This document shows positions 26,472 to 35,659 of a DNA stretch of 64,000 bases, one piece after another. The DNA is from JAGBWK01 sp964544595. GTDB taxonomy: Bacteria; Bacteroidota; Bacteroidia; Bacteroidales; Muribaculaceae. The notes below the pieces were generated by a model that was given only the letters and a program-made list of their open reading frames with translations, was not told the origin of the DNA and searched no databases. The position numbers and the translations under genes were made by a program. Each line of letters starts with the position of its first letter. The stretch's first letter is position 1. The stretch covers positions 15,456 through 79,455 of the forward strand of contig CAZJBM010000008.1 in NCBI GenBank assembly GCA_964544595.1, in the 5' to 3' direction.

Positions 26472-26763
26472 AGTTGAAATAGTATTATGGTTTTAAATTA
26501 TTATCACCTTGTTTTAAATGAAACGTCGCCCACGGCGAATTTGTTCAGGGTAGGGAGATTATTTAAAGAGTTGCAATTCAGCTATGCATGAAATAATTTG
26601 GAGATAAGGCCATTCGGAATAAGCTGCTCAGAACGGCTGAAATCGCCAGGCATACAGTAAAATGGAACGATAAAAGACTTTGCCTCCTCGCGGAAGTGGC
26701 ATTGATTGGCGAGGCAATAACCCTGGCAATGCGAACAAATTATAAATCAGATAACTAATTATA

Positions 26764-26929
26764 TAAGTAAGTATCGAAAATTAGTTTATACCAATCTTCA
26801 GCTTGCTATCGCGATCTTTTATTTTGCTCATCGGTCATTATGGAACCCCATAACTCCCTCTTCGCAAAATCCAATCTCACTAAGATCAATCTCGAATCTT
26901 AATATATACTAATTTACGATACTTACTTA
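26764..26929 (+). mobile_element. 166-bp TA-flanked inverted-repeat element, copy 1
   Basis: Left end TAAGTAAGTATCGAAAATTA and right end complementary to it over 26 bp with one mismatch (the arm continues GTTTATA). TA on both sides is the target duplication expected for IS630/Tc1-mariner-type transposition. It contains the short frame that starts MEPHNSLFAKSNL (stop after 20 residues in this copy). Copies 2-4 and fragments lie at 35-46 kb. Confidence 0.8.
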
Positions 26930-27164
26930 TTTATAGAATTAAAGCACATAATTGGGGTATTCCCTAAATATGTTTTTGAAGATTTCATAAATCAAGAAGG
27001 CACTTTCTACCTTTCCGAGACTCTTTCTCGCTCTCAATGTCAGGCGTAAATTAACAACTTAACATTATTTAATTTTGGTGTGCAAGAATTAAGCCCATCG
27101 CGCGACTAATTTTGAGGTTGAAGACAAAATTTGCCTTCCTCGAAACTTCAAAAATTGTCGCCCT

Positions 27165-27242
27165 ATGGAAATTCTCTTAATACTAATCCTCCTTCCTTGT
27201 TGGCTCGTTCAAGCCCTCAAGGACGGAGCAAAAAACAAATAA
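27165..27242 (+). CDS. possible 25-residue membrane peptide
   Basis: ATG-initiated frame encoding MEILLILILLPCWLVQALKD and five more residues: one hydrophobic helix with a charged tail, like small membrane proteins. No strong ribosome site is visible. Unrecognised, and could be chance. Confidence 0.3.
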   Translation: MEILLILILLPCWLVQALKDGAKNK

Positions 27243-27500
27243 TCAACTTTTCGTCAGAGGCATAGCCCCGATGCCGAAAAAATTGTTAAATTTGCACCTA
27301 ATAAACGTACTAAATCTGAGAATGACCCTTTAATAGCAAAGTAACCGGCTTGCCGCTTGGCTCTGCCAAGATATACGGCGAGAGCCGAAACCCCTTAAAC
27401 CTCCTGAGTAGTCGTTACAGGCGTTCTTCGCAATAGCGAAGCGAGCACATCTCGATAAGGTCGGCCTTCAGATGCTACGAGGGGAGTTTTTAGTTTTAAT

Positions 27501-29078
27501 ATGGCAAAGAAAGTAGCAAAACAGAAAGAGGAAGTCCTCGAAGACATATTGTTTAGTTGTCGCGACAGTCTGCGCGGTAGAGCCGCATTGACTGATAAGC
27601 GCGATATGCTCCTGACACTTGTATTCCTCAAATTCATTTCTGAACGCTACCACGATAAGCGGGCACAAATCCTTGCCGAGTATGCCGACGACCCTGAGTT
27701 TGCCGAAATTATGGCAAAGAAGCGGTCGGCTTACGGTCAGGACGGTGTGTTTATGCTTGAAGACGCTACCGACTGGGAGCAGCTGAAACTCATCGAGCCT
27801 AAGGCTCTTGCCGTCGCACTTGACGACGCTATGGCAAAGTTGCAGGTCTCTGACGATAAACTCAAGGGAGCTTTGCCATTAGGTCTCTTTGTCAATTCCG
27901 GCACCGAGGGCAATGTCCTCAAAAAGGTCATTGACGAACTTGATAAAATCGACCATAAGAAATTCAAGGAAATAGATTTGATAGGGCGTGTATATGAATA
28001 CTTCTTGCAAGCCTACGCAATCCAAGCGAAAGATAGCAAGGAGGACGGTGAGTTTTACACCCCCAAGAGCATTGTCGAACTGATAGCCACCTTCGTTAAT
28101 CCGATGGACGGCACTCTCTACGACCCTTGCTGCGGCTCGGGCGGTATGTTCGTGCAGTGTGCCAAGTTTGTCGAGAAACATGGCGGCAATTCTATCGGCG
28201 TGAATGTGTTCGGCCAGGAGTCGGATCCCACGACATTCCGCCTTGCCAAGATGAACCTCGCAGTGCGTGGTATTACCTACCATCTCGGCGAGCGCCACGC
28301 CTCGACGTTCACCCACGACATGCACCGAGGGCTGACGTTTGACTACATCATGGCTAACCCGCCCTTCAACCTCAAGAAGTGGTATGAGTCGAGCCTCGAA
28401 CATGATGCTCGTTGGGCTGACTATGGTCGTCCGCCGGAGAGCAATGCAAACTACGCTTGGATCCTCCACATGCTCTCTAAGTTGAAGCCGGGCAAAGGCA
28501 TTGCCGGTTTCCTGCTCGCCAACGGTGCTCTCGACGATGAAGACACCGTCTCCATTCGTCAGAAACTCATTGAGGAAGACAAAATTGAAGCAATTATCGT
28601 TCTCCCTCGCGAGATGTTCTATTCCACTGACATTTCTGTTACCCTTTGGATACTCAACGAAAATAAGAAAGGCGGTCCGCGCGACGGTAAAATCCTGCGC
28701 GACCGCAGCGGCGAAATCCTCTTTATGGATTTACGCTCGTGGAGTCAGAACATCTACGAAAAGAAATACGTCAAACTCTCCGACGAGCAGATTGCCGCCG
28801 CTCATAAGATTTACACCGACTGGCAGACCATTGCCGAGCCGGGTAATTATGCTCAGCCGGAACTCTATCGTGCCGTCACGAAGGACACCATCGAAGAGAA
28901 CGGTTGGAGTCTTGTGCCGAGCCGATACATTGAGTTTGTAGACCGCGACTCCAACCTCGACTTCGAGGACGTTCTTGCAAAAGCTGGAGCAAAGGTTAAA
29001 GACCTTCTCGACTTGCAAGAGAAGAACCGCGCCTCACTTATTAACGCTTTCAAGTCCATAGGCTATGACGCAGAGTAA
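27501..29078 (+). CDS. hsdM: type I restriction-modification system methyltransferase subunit
   Basis: 525-residue N6-adenine methyltransferase. An N-terminal HsdM helical domain (LRGRAALTDKRDMLLTLVFLKF) is followed by the SAM motif DPCCGSGGMF (from residue 208) and the catalytic NPPF motif (286-289). With HsdS it methylates the recognition site; with HsdR it also restricts. Its last codons (DAE then stop) overlap the start of the next gene, ATGACGCAGAGTAAG, giving translational coupling. Confidence 0.96.
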   Translation: MAKKVAKQKEEVLEDILFSCRDSLRGRAALTDKRDMLLTLVFLKFISERYHDKRAQILAEYADDPEFAEIMAKKRSAYGQDGVFMLEDATDWEQLKLIEPKALAVALDDAMAKLQVSDDKLKGALPLGLFVNSGTEGNVLKKVIDELDKIDHKKFKEIDLIGRVYEYFLQAYAIQAKDSKEDGEFYTPKSIVELIATFVNPMDGTLYDPCCGSGGMFVQCAKFVEKHGGNSIGVNVFGQESDPTTFRLAKMNLAVRGITYHLGERHASTFTHDMHRGLTFDYIMANPPFNLKKWYESSLEHDARWADYGRPPESNANYAWILHMLSKLKPGKGIAGFLLANGALDDEDTVSIRQKLIEEDKIEAIIVLPREMFYSTDISVTLWILNENKKGGPRDGKILRDRSGEILFMDLRSWSQNIYEKKYVKLSDEQIAAAHKIYTDWQTIAEPGNYAQPELYRAVTKDTIEENGWSLVPSRYIEFVDRDSNLDFEDVLAKAGAKVKDLLDLQEKNRASLINAFKSIGYDAE

Positions 29079-30165
29079 GAATAAATTAACGCTACAGGGA
29101 GCCAAAGGAATCTCTGACCATGTATTCCAAGACCTCGTTTTGAAGGCTTCGGATGTTATTGATAATGCACGTCAAACAGCTTATCGGCAAATCAACGAGG
29201 CTCTTGTTCGCCGCAACTGGCTCTTAGGACAACTTATTGCAGAGGAAGAACTTCAAGGAGAGAACCGCGCACAATATGGCCTTGATATAATCAAAGGTCT
29301 ATCCCAACGTCTCACCTCCAAGTACGGAAAAGGGTTCTCAAAAAGCTATTTATATAGTTACGTCCAGTTCTACAAAACACATCCGTCAATTTTCCAAACA
29401 CCGTTTGGAAAATCTGGGAAATTGTTATCATGGTCGCATTATTTTATTCTGACCCAAGAACTTAATCCTGATGCGAGAGCATGGTATGAAGAAGAATCAG
29501 CAGCACAAGACTGGAGTGCGCGTACGCTACGACGCAATGTCAGCTCCCAATATTACTTCCGCAGGGTGGCGAGCCAGAAAAAAGACCTTGTGGAGAAAGA
29601 AATGCTAGAATTAACAGCTCCGCTGAAGACTCCGGACCCTACTGAATTTATCAAGAACCCGGTAATCGGAGAGTTCCTGGGCTTCACGGTCGACTCCTCT
29701 TTCCGAGAGTCGGATTTAGAGCAGTCCATTATCGACAATCTTGAGAAGTTCCTCCTCGAACTGGGCAAAGGCTTCGCTTTCGTGGCTCGTCAGCAACATA
29801 TCCATACTGAGAAAGAAGATTATTACATTGACCTTGTATTCTATAATATCTTCTTGAAATGTTACGTCCTTATAGACCTGAAAACCTCAAAGATACGCCA
29901 CCAGGACGTAGGACAAATGGATATGTATGTGCGCATGTACGATGAACTCAAGCGCACCGAAGGGGACAATCCCACAATTGGCATCGTGCTTTGCGATGAC
30001 ACCGATGAGGATATTGCCCGATATTCCGTACTTCACGACAACGACCACTTGTTTGCTTCAAAATATATGCTCTATATGCCCTCACCGGAACAACTTCGGG
30101 CGGAAATAGAGCGACAGAAAGCAATCTTTTATCTTAAAGTCCGGGAAAGAGATGACGCAGAGTAA
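29065..30165 (+). CDS. DUF1016 (YhcG-type) PDDEXK nuclease family protein inside the hsd operon
   Basis: 366 residues. The N-terminal DUF1016 helical domain (RQINEALVRRNWLLGQLIAEEE, then KGFSKSYLYSYVQFY) is followed by a C-terminal PDDEXK nuclease domain with Asp256 in EDYYIDLVFYN and Asp271-x-Lys273 in VLIDLKTSK. YhcG-family genes are often found with type I systems, but the role is unproven. The gene overlaps hsdM by 14 bp and hsdS by 14 bp. Both junctions contain the same 15 bases (29065-29079 and 30152-30166), so the gene looks inserted between hsdM and hsdS. Confidence 0.9.
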   Translation: MTQSKNKLTLQGAKGISDHVFQDLVLKASDVIDNARQTAYRQINEALVRRNWLLGQLIAEEELQGENRAQYGLDIIKGLSQRLTSKYGKGFSKSYLYSYVQFYKTHPSIFQTPFGKSGKLLSWSHYFILTQELNPDARAWYEEESAAQDWSARTLRRNVSSQYYFRRVASQKKDLVEKEMLELTAPLKTPDPTEFIKNPVIGEFLGFTVDSSFRESDLEQSIIDNLEKFLLELGKGFAFVARQQHIHTEKEDYYIDLVFYNIFLKCYVLIDLKTSKIRHQDVGQMDMYVRMYDELKRTEGDNPTIGIVLCDDTDEDIARYSVLHDNDHLFASKYMLYMPSPEQLRAEIERQKAIFYLKVRERDDAE

Positions 30166-31288
30166 GGAAGTGAGATGGGTTCGGATTGGTGAGTTTATTG
30201 TACCTCGAAGGGAGAACAATAAAAACTTGCAATATGGAGCTGAATTAATAGAAGGTGTTACATCACAAGGAGAGTTTGCTCCAACTAAGGCTGTCACAAC
30301 GGACATTAATTTGAAGCCTTATAAAGTTGTACGAACTGGTGATTTTACATACAATCCCTCCCGTCTAAATATCGGATCATTAGCGTATAGAGAGGGTGAA
30401 ATGTGTATAGTATCCCATCTTTACGTTATTTTCTATATTAAACCCGATTCAAAAATTCTTCCCCAGTATTTAATGTTATTTTTTAGGCGGAAAGAGTTTT
30501 TGAGAATGGTTGATTATCATAATTATGGTAGTCAAAGGGCTGAATTCAATATACATGACATAAGCGAATTTAAAATACCTGTGCCATTTAAGGATGGAGA
30601 GCCGGATGTTGAGCGTCAGCGTGAAGTGGTGGACGTTTGGCAAGGGCTTCGTCGCCTCAAAGAGGAGAACGAAGCACTCGCGACACCGCTGCTCGAACTC
30701 TGCCAAGCCAAAATGGACGAACTCAAACATACCGCCCCAATGGTAGAACTCGGTCAATACATCCATAGAATTGACGAGCGTAATAAGGATAATAAAATCC
30801 GCGATGTAAAGGGCATTTCAGTAACAAAGGAATATCGAGAACCAACGTCAAAAGTAGACTTGAAAGGAGACTTATCTTCCTATAAAATCGTTCGTTATAA
30901 TCAGTTTGGTTTTATTCAAACCACTAATAATGAAAAAAGGCTAGTTGTAAGTCTCTCAAAATTCGAAAATCCAATATTAATTTCTTCAGTTAATGAAGTA
31001 TTTGAAGTAAATTCTGAGGATGAGATAATTCCCGAATTTCTTCAATTGTGGTTTTTACGCCCTGAAGTTGACCGCTACGGTAGATATCATTCTTGGGGAA
31101 GTGCACGAGAAACTTTCACATGGGGTGACATGTGCCGTATGAAAGTTCCGAAACCGTCAATTGAAGTGCAACGCGCAATCGTTGACATTTACCATTGTGC
31201 ACGTCAGGCAAAGCAAATTGCCGAGGAAGCATCCCAACAATTAAAAACTATTTGTCCTGCCCTCATGCAGCACATTATACACTCCTAA
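30152..31288 (+). CDS. hsdS: type I restriction-modification specificity subunit
   Basis: 378 residues with two target-recognition domains (about 1-150 and 200-350) separated by conserved helices (DVERQREVVDVWQGLRRLKE, and QRAIVDIYHCARQAKQIAEE at the C-terminus). Each domain ends with a similar motif, NYGSQRAEFNIHDISEFKIP and SWGSARETFTWGDMCRMKVP. The two recognition domains are clearly more AT-rich than the helices between them, as expected for exchanged specificity modules. The start overlaps the DUF1016 gene by 14 bp. hsdR starts 3 bp after its stop. Confidence 0.93.
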   Translation: MTQSKEVRWVRIGEFIVPRRENNKNLQYGAELIEGVTSQGEFAPTKAVTTDINLKPYKVVRTGDFTYNPSRLNIGSLAYREGEMCIVSHLYVIFYIKPDSKILPQYLMLFFRRKEFLRMVDYHNYGSQRAEFNIHDISEFKIPVPFKDGEPDVERQREVVDVWQGLRRLKEENEALATPLLELCQAKMDELKHTAPMVELGQYIHRIDERNKDNKIRDVKGISVTKEYREPTSKVDLKGDLSSYKIVRYNQFGFIQTTNNEKRLVVSLSKFENPILISSVNEVFEVNSEDEIIPEFLQLWFLRPEVDRYGRYHSWGSARETFTWGDMCRMKVPKPSIEVQRAIVDIYHCARQAKQIAEEASQQLKTICPALMQHIIHS

Positions 31289-31291
31289 ACT

Positions 31292-34200
31292 ATGGCGAAG
31301 AAAGGTAAGTTTTACGAGTCGGAATACGAGAAGGCAGTTGTGGAGTTGCTTCGTGCCGAGGGTTGGCTTTACACCCACGGCGACGAAGTACCGAACCGCC
31401 GCCTGGATGAAGCCCTCATCGAAGACGATTTGCGAGCTTTCATCAATGCCAAATATGAAGACAAGGGTCTGACCACTGACGAAGTCAATTCCATTGTCGC
31501 AAGACTGCGCAACACCGGCGGCTCCACCGATTATGAAGCCCTCTACAACACCGTCGCTCTCTATCGCGATGGCTTCGACTTTGTTTATCCCGACGGGCGC
31601 GCTCCCTCTTTCCATCTCGACTTTCTTGACTTCGATACCCCGAAGAACAATATCTATCGCGTAGTCAATCAATACGAGATGCACCAAGGTCAGGAGGTGC
31701 GCATACCCGACATTATGCTTTTCATCAACGGCATACCTGTCGGTATCGTTGAACTGAAAAATCCGACCGATGTAAACGCCACCATCCGCGACGCGCACAC
31801 GCAGATTACAGTCTGCTATATGCGCGACATTCATAATCTACTCAAATACTGCGCTGTCGCCGTCATTTCCGACGGCTCAAACTCGCGACTTGGCTCAACA
31901 GTGTCGCCCTACGAATTTTTCTACGCTTGGAAAAAGGTTAAGAATGAGGACGAACCGTGCAAGGGAGTCGCCGAACTGGAGTCTCTTATCAAGGGCGCAC
32001 TCGCTCCGAAACGCTTGCTGAGCATTATACGCGACTTCGTCTATTTCCCTGATCACGACTTCGCCATGAAAAAGGAAATTGAGGTCGTGTGCCGCTATCC
32101 ACAGTTCTTCGCCACGCGAAGACTGCGCGACAACATTATGCTTCATCTGCGCTCAAGCGGCGGAGACGGTAAGGGTGGTACGTATTTCGGTGCCACCGGC
32201 TGCGGCAAAACATATACCATGCTTTTCCTTGCGCGCCAACTTGCTTTGCGATGCAAAGACAAGGTCGGCTCTCCGACGGTGCTCATCATCGTTGACCGCG
32301 AAGACCTCGAAACTCAGACCGGCAAGCTCTTTATGAACTCCGTTGGCTTCCTGAGCAACGGAGATGTCAAGACTTTTGAGAGCCGCGACGACCTCGCTCA
32401 GCAACTCAAAATGCGCACACAAGGGGGTGTCTACATCACCACCATTCAGAAGTTCTCGGAGCAGACCGGACTTCTGAGCGAGCGCAGCAACATCATCTGC
32501 ATTTCCGACGAGGCTCACCGCACCCAGAACAATACCGGCTCAAAACTCAAAATCGTAGACCGCAAGAAAGGCGAGGAAGAAACCATCGACGCGCAGAAAG
32601 AGCAGAAACTTGGCGCGTTCATAACTTACGGCTTCGCCAAATTCCTGCGCGATGCGCTCCCTAACGCTACCTATGTGGGGTTTACAGGAACCCCAATCGA
32701 CGAAACAATCCACGTGTTCGGCGGCGTGGTGGATAAATATACAATGCGTCAGGCCAAGGAGGACGGTATAACCTGCGATATAAATTATGTGCCGCGAATG
32801 GTTCGCGTCAATCTTGATGAACAGCAGACCAAACTTATTGAGCAATACTATAAACGTTGCGAGGAGGAAGGAGCGAAAGGCGAGGATGTCGACAAGAGCA
32901 AACGGGAGATGTCGAGCCTTAACGAGATTCTTGGCAACCCCGACCGTCTCGACCGTATGACTCGCGACATTATCTCTTATTGGGATAAACGCCTTGAAGA
33001 CCAACCCGACCAGTTGCAGAAAGCAATGATTGTTTGCAGCGACCGCACAATCGCATTCAATCTCTACAAAATCCTACTCAAATATCGTCCGGAATGGGGC
33101 GAGGCAGTAAAGGCTCTCGACGAGAGCAAATTCACGGAGGAGCAGTTGCGCACTATGGAAGCCGTGCCATACGTGAATATAGTCGCCACCCGCGACAAGA
33201 ATGACCCTCGCGAGATGTATGACCTTCTCGGCGACAAGCAGCACCGTAAAAACCTTGACCGGCTCATCAAGGACGAGTCCTCAAATTTCCATATCGCCAT
33301 TGTGGTCGATATGTGGATCACAGGTTTTGACGTGCCGAGCCTCACTGTGCTTTTCAACGACAAGCCGCTGCAAAAGCACACTCTCATTCAGACAATCAGC
33401 CGAGTCAACCGCGTCTATCCCGGCAAAGAGTGTGGCATAATCGTGGATTACCTCGGTATCCACGAGAATATGCTTCAAGCCATGAAGAAGTATGGCGGTG
33501 GTGGTGAAGATATTAACGGAGGAGACATTAACCTCGCCTACGGAGCGTTTCTTAACGAACTGAAAATCTTGAAGCAGATTACTCATGGCTTCGACTTTTC
33601 ACGCTTCTTCGGCGACAACCCTTTGGCGCGTCTGCAATGCTTGCAAGACGCTGTCGAGTTCCTTCTTATGGAAGAAACAAAGGGTGTGCTCTACGAGGGT
33701 AATATCAAACCGACAACAGCCTATAAAGCCCACGTCAAGCGACTCAAAGCCGCTTATAACATCTGTAACCCTGCCGGCATACTCTCGGACGATGAAGTGG
33801 CATGGGCTCAGTTGTTTATGGGCGTTTACTCATATCTGGTGAAAATCACGGACTCTCACCATGATGTCGAGTCGATGAACCGAGTTGTCGAACAAATGGT
33901 TAAAGAAGCACTCTCATGTGGCACCGTTGAGACAATCTTCAATATGAAAGGCGAAATCGACATATACGGTGAAGATTTTCTCAAAGAAGTGGAAGATGTA
34001 GCGCTCCCTTGCACCAAATTTGAACTCCTTGTGAAAATGCTTCGTAAAGCCATCAAAGAGTACAGCAAGACCAACAAGAGCCGTGCCGACCACTTCCAAA
34101 AACTTCTGCAAGCCACGCTCGACGAATACCACAACCGCGACAACTTCACCTTTGTCAACAATGTGGCGCGTCAGGCGGTAACGCCTACTGTCGGCATGGT

Positions 34201-34579
34201 AGAGGATAAGATAGCAGAACTGACCGAACGCCTTAAAGGGATATTCACCGCGCTTCAAACCGATAAGGTTGAGTTTAAGAAACTCGGCATATCGTTTGAA
34301 GAAAAGGCTTTTTATGATATTCTCGTAGAAGTGCGCGACACTAACAAGTTTGAATATCCCGACGAGCGTTGTAAGGAACTTGCCAAGAAGATAAAGGCTC
34401 TTGTCGATGAGACCTCGCTATATGCCGACTGGCTCACTAATTCGCGCGTGCGCGATAAGTTGGCAAACCAGTTGACACGACTTATTTACAAAGAAGGCTA
34501 TCCTCCTGAATGGGACGAACTGATTTTTAATAAAGTCCTCAAACAGGTGGAGAACTTCAAAACATATCAACGCTCTTGA
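31292..34579 (+). CDS. hsdR: type I restriction endonuclease subunit R
   Basis: 1095-residue motor and nuclease subunit. The PDDEXK nuclease site is near the N-terminus (Asp140, then Glu154-x-Lys156 in VGIVELKNP). The Walker A motif GATGCGKT lies at about 300-307 and DEAH at 406-409. VGFTGTP, the QTISRVNR motif VI and a long C-terminal helical region follow. The enzyme translocates DNA with ATP and cuts at a distance from the unmethylated site. Length is in the usual range. Last gene of the hsdM-DUF1016-hsdS-hsdR operon before two small frames. Confidence 0.96.
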   Translation: MAKKGKFYESEYEKAVVELLRAEGWLYTHGDEVPNRRLDEALIEDDLRAFINAKYEDKGLTTDEVNSIVARLRNTGGSTDYEALYNTVALYRDGFDFVYPDGRAPSFHLDFLDFDTPKNNIYRVVNQYEMHQGQEVRIPDIMLFINGIPVGIVELKNPTDVNATIRDAHTQITVCYMRDIHNLLKYCAVAVISDGSNSRLGSTVSPYEFFYAWKKVKNEDEPCKGVAELESLIKGALAPKRLLSIIRDFVYFPDHDFAMKKEIEVVCRYPQFFATRRLRDNIMLHLRSSGGDGKGGTYFGATGCGKTYTMLFLARQLALRCKDKVGSPTVLIIVDREDLETQTGKLFMNSVGFLSNGDVKTFESRDDLAQQLKMRTQGGVYITTIQKFSEQTGLLSERSNIICISDEAHRTQNNTGSKLKIVDRKKGEEETIDAQKEQKLGAFITYGFAKFLRDALPNATYVGFTGTPIDETIHVFGGVVDKYTMRQAKEDGITCDINYVPRMVRVNLDEQQTKLIEQYYKRCEEEGAKGEDVDKSKREMSSLNEILGNPDRLDRMTRDIISYWDKRLEDQPDQLQKAMIVCSDRTIAFNLYKILLKYRPEWGEAVKALDESKFTEEQLRTMEAVPYVNIVATRDKNDPREMYDLLGDKQHRKNLDRLIKDESSNFHIAIVVDMWITGFDVPSLTVLFNDKPLQKHTLIQTISRVNRVYPGKECGIIVDYLGIHENMLQAMKKYGGGGEDINGGDINLAYGAFLNELKILKQITHGFDFSRFFGDNPLARLQCLQDAVEFLLMEETKGVLYEGNIKPTTAYKAHVKRLKAAYNICNPAGILSDDEVAWAQLFMGVYSYLVKITDSHHDVESMNRVVEQMVKEALSCGTVETIFNMKGEIDIYGEDFLKEVEDVALPCTKFELLVKMLRKAIKEYSKTNKSRADHFQKLLQATLDEYHNRDNFTFVNNVARQAVTPTVGMVEDKIAELTERLKGIFTALQTDKVEFKKLGISFEEKAFYDILVEVRDTNKFEYPDERCKELAKKIKALVDETSLYADWLTNSRVRDKLANQLTRLIYKEGYPPEWDELIFNKVLKQVENFKTYQRS

Positions 34580-34602
34580 TTTCTTCTTATGGCTTGAAGC
34601 AC

Positions 34603-34824
34603 ATGGTTGAAGATATCCTCAGTAAAATTACCGCCGGACGCATTAACTATGTTTCCAATGGAACGGTATTATTAGCTATGCACCATTGCGGCTTTAAGTT
34701 TCAACGCATCCCCGGAACACCAAACTGCTTGTTTAATGTTCCCAAAAGTGCTACAAGCGAATGGAAGATGAACGAAATCGCAAAATTTAATTTGTCTGCA
34801 TTATGGACGAACTCGACGATTTAG
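34603..34824 (+). CDS. small protein of unknown function after hsdR
   Basis: 73 residues from ATG 34603. A TTG at 34576 overlapping the hsdR stop would give 82. The sequence contains AGRINYVSNGTVLLAMHHCGFKF and a Trp-containing tail. No family is recognised. It overlaps the following acidic frame by 22 bp in another frame. Close spacing to hsdR suggests the same transcript. Confidence 0.5.
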   Translation: MVEDILSKITAGRINYVSNGTVLLAMHHCGFKFQRIPGTPNCLFNVPKSATSEWKMNEIAKFNLSALWTNSTI

Positions 34825-34952
34825 GCACATACGACGGCGATGCCGTCCACGATATGTATGTTGATTATGACTACCAAATCAACACTGGCGAACTGGGCTA
34901 TGTTGACGAGGATAAGGACGACTATGTAGACAACCTCAATGACTGGGATTGA
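34803..34952 (+). CDS. very acidic 49-residue protein after hsdR
   Basis: ATG-started frame (MDELDDLGTYDGDAVHDMYV and so on to NDWD). Eighteen of 49 residues are Asp or Glu, with one Lys and no Arg. It overlaps the end of the preceding small gene. Acidic small proteins can mimic DNA and block restriction enzymes (Ocr, ArdA). Here that is only an analogy from charge and location. Not a recognised family. Confidence 0.5.
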   Translation: MDELDDLGTYDGDAVHDMYVDYDYQINTGELGYVDEDKDDYVDNLNDWD

Positions 34953-35090
34953 CGAAAGAAAAACTCCTAAAAACTTTGAGATAAAAATGTATTCTTTCGC
35001 AAAATCGCTAATATTGCACTTGCGGGTTGAGAGTGGGGGCATAATCTTGTTCTTGTTTAAGTGACTAAATTCGTTTTTTGCCGAAAAATT

Positions 35091-35120
35091 TTGCGGATTG
35101 GGAAAAAGTTGTTAACTTTG
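35091..35120 (+). promoter_or_regulatory. promoter of tRNA-Gln
   Basis: TTG at 35091-35093 and TAACTTTG at 35113-35120, 19 nt apart: a textbook Bacteroidetes -33/-7 pair. It is placed about 50 nt before the tRNA. Confidence 0.8.
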
Positions 35121-35170
35121 CCGTCGCTTTAGGGTATTTGCGCTCTGTCGCAGCCTTGGGCAATTAGGAT

Positions 35171-35241
35171 TGTCTTATGGTGTAATGGTAGCACTGCAGT
35201 TTTTGGTTCTGCCTGTCCTGGTTCGAGTCCGGGTAAGACAA
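35171..35241 (+). tRNA. tRNA-Gln (anticodon TTG)
   Basis: 71-nt cloverleaf. The acceptor arms TGTCTTA/TAAGACA pair perfectly. The D-arm is GGTGTAATGGTAGCAC and the anticodon loop TTTTGGT carries TTG. The T-arm contains GGTTCGAGTCC, followed by discriminator A. CCA is not encoded. The fifth anticodon-stem pair is a T-T mismatch. It has its own promoter and terminator. Confidence 0.95.
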
Positions 35242-35245
35242 CTCA

Positions 35246-35284
35246 CAAAAAAGCCAACCCCGAGATAGAGAGGTTGGCTTTTTT
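35246..35284 (+). terminator. terminator of tRNA-Gln
   Basis: AAGCCAACC (35251-35259) pairs with GGTTGGCTT (35272-35280), followed by a T-run: an intrinsic terminator 5 nt after the tRNA. Confidence 0.9.
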
Positions 35285-35359
35285 GGTATGACAAACGTCA
35301 AAATCAAGTTCATTGCCCGCGGCGATGAAACCAAGAGGGATGATAAAACGTTAACATAT

Positions 35360-35525
35360 TAAGTAAGTATCGAAAATTAGTTTATATCAATCTTCAGCTT
35401 GCTATCGCGATCTTTGATTTAGCTCATCGGTCATTATGGAATCCCATAACTCGCTCTTCGCAAAATCAAATCTCACTAATATCAATTCTGAATCTCAATA
35501 TAAACTAATTTACGACACTTACTTA
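35360..35525 (+). mobile_element. 166-bp TA-flanked inverted-repeat element, copy 2
   Basis: Same length and ends as copy 1, with TA at both borders. The inner frame starts MESHNSLFAKSNL and reads through the right end. It lies between the tRNA terminator and the DEAD-box helicase gene. Confidence 0.8.
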
Positions 35526-35659
35526 GCAGCAGGGTAGGAGAGAACGCTTTACACGCTTCAACTCTGCCATTTTTCTACTGTCGACTAACAGCGTTTGGGG
35601 AGCCGTCTCGCCCGTCTCGCCAATTTATTGGATAGAAAAAAACAAAAACATAATATACA

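Larger units (their letters stand above)
26472..27500. other. 1-kb spacer with one repeat element and one possible small gene
   Basis: AT-rich intergenic region before the restriction operon. It holds copy 1 of the 166-bp repeat (26764-26929) and a 25-codon hydrophobic frame (27165-27242). Nothing else is supported in the rest. Confidence 0.6.
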
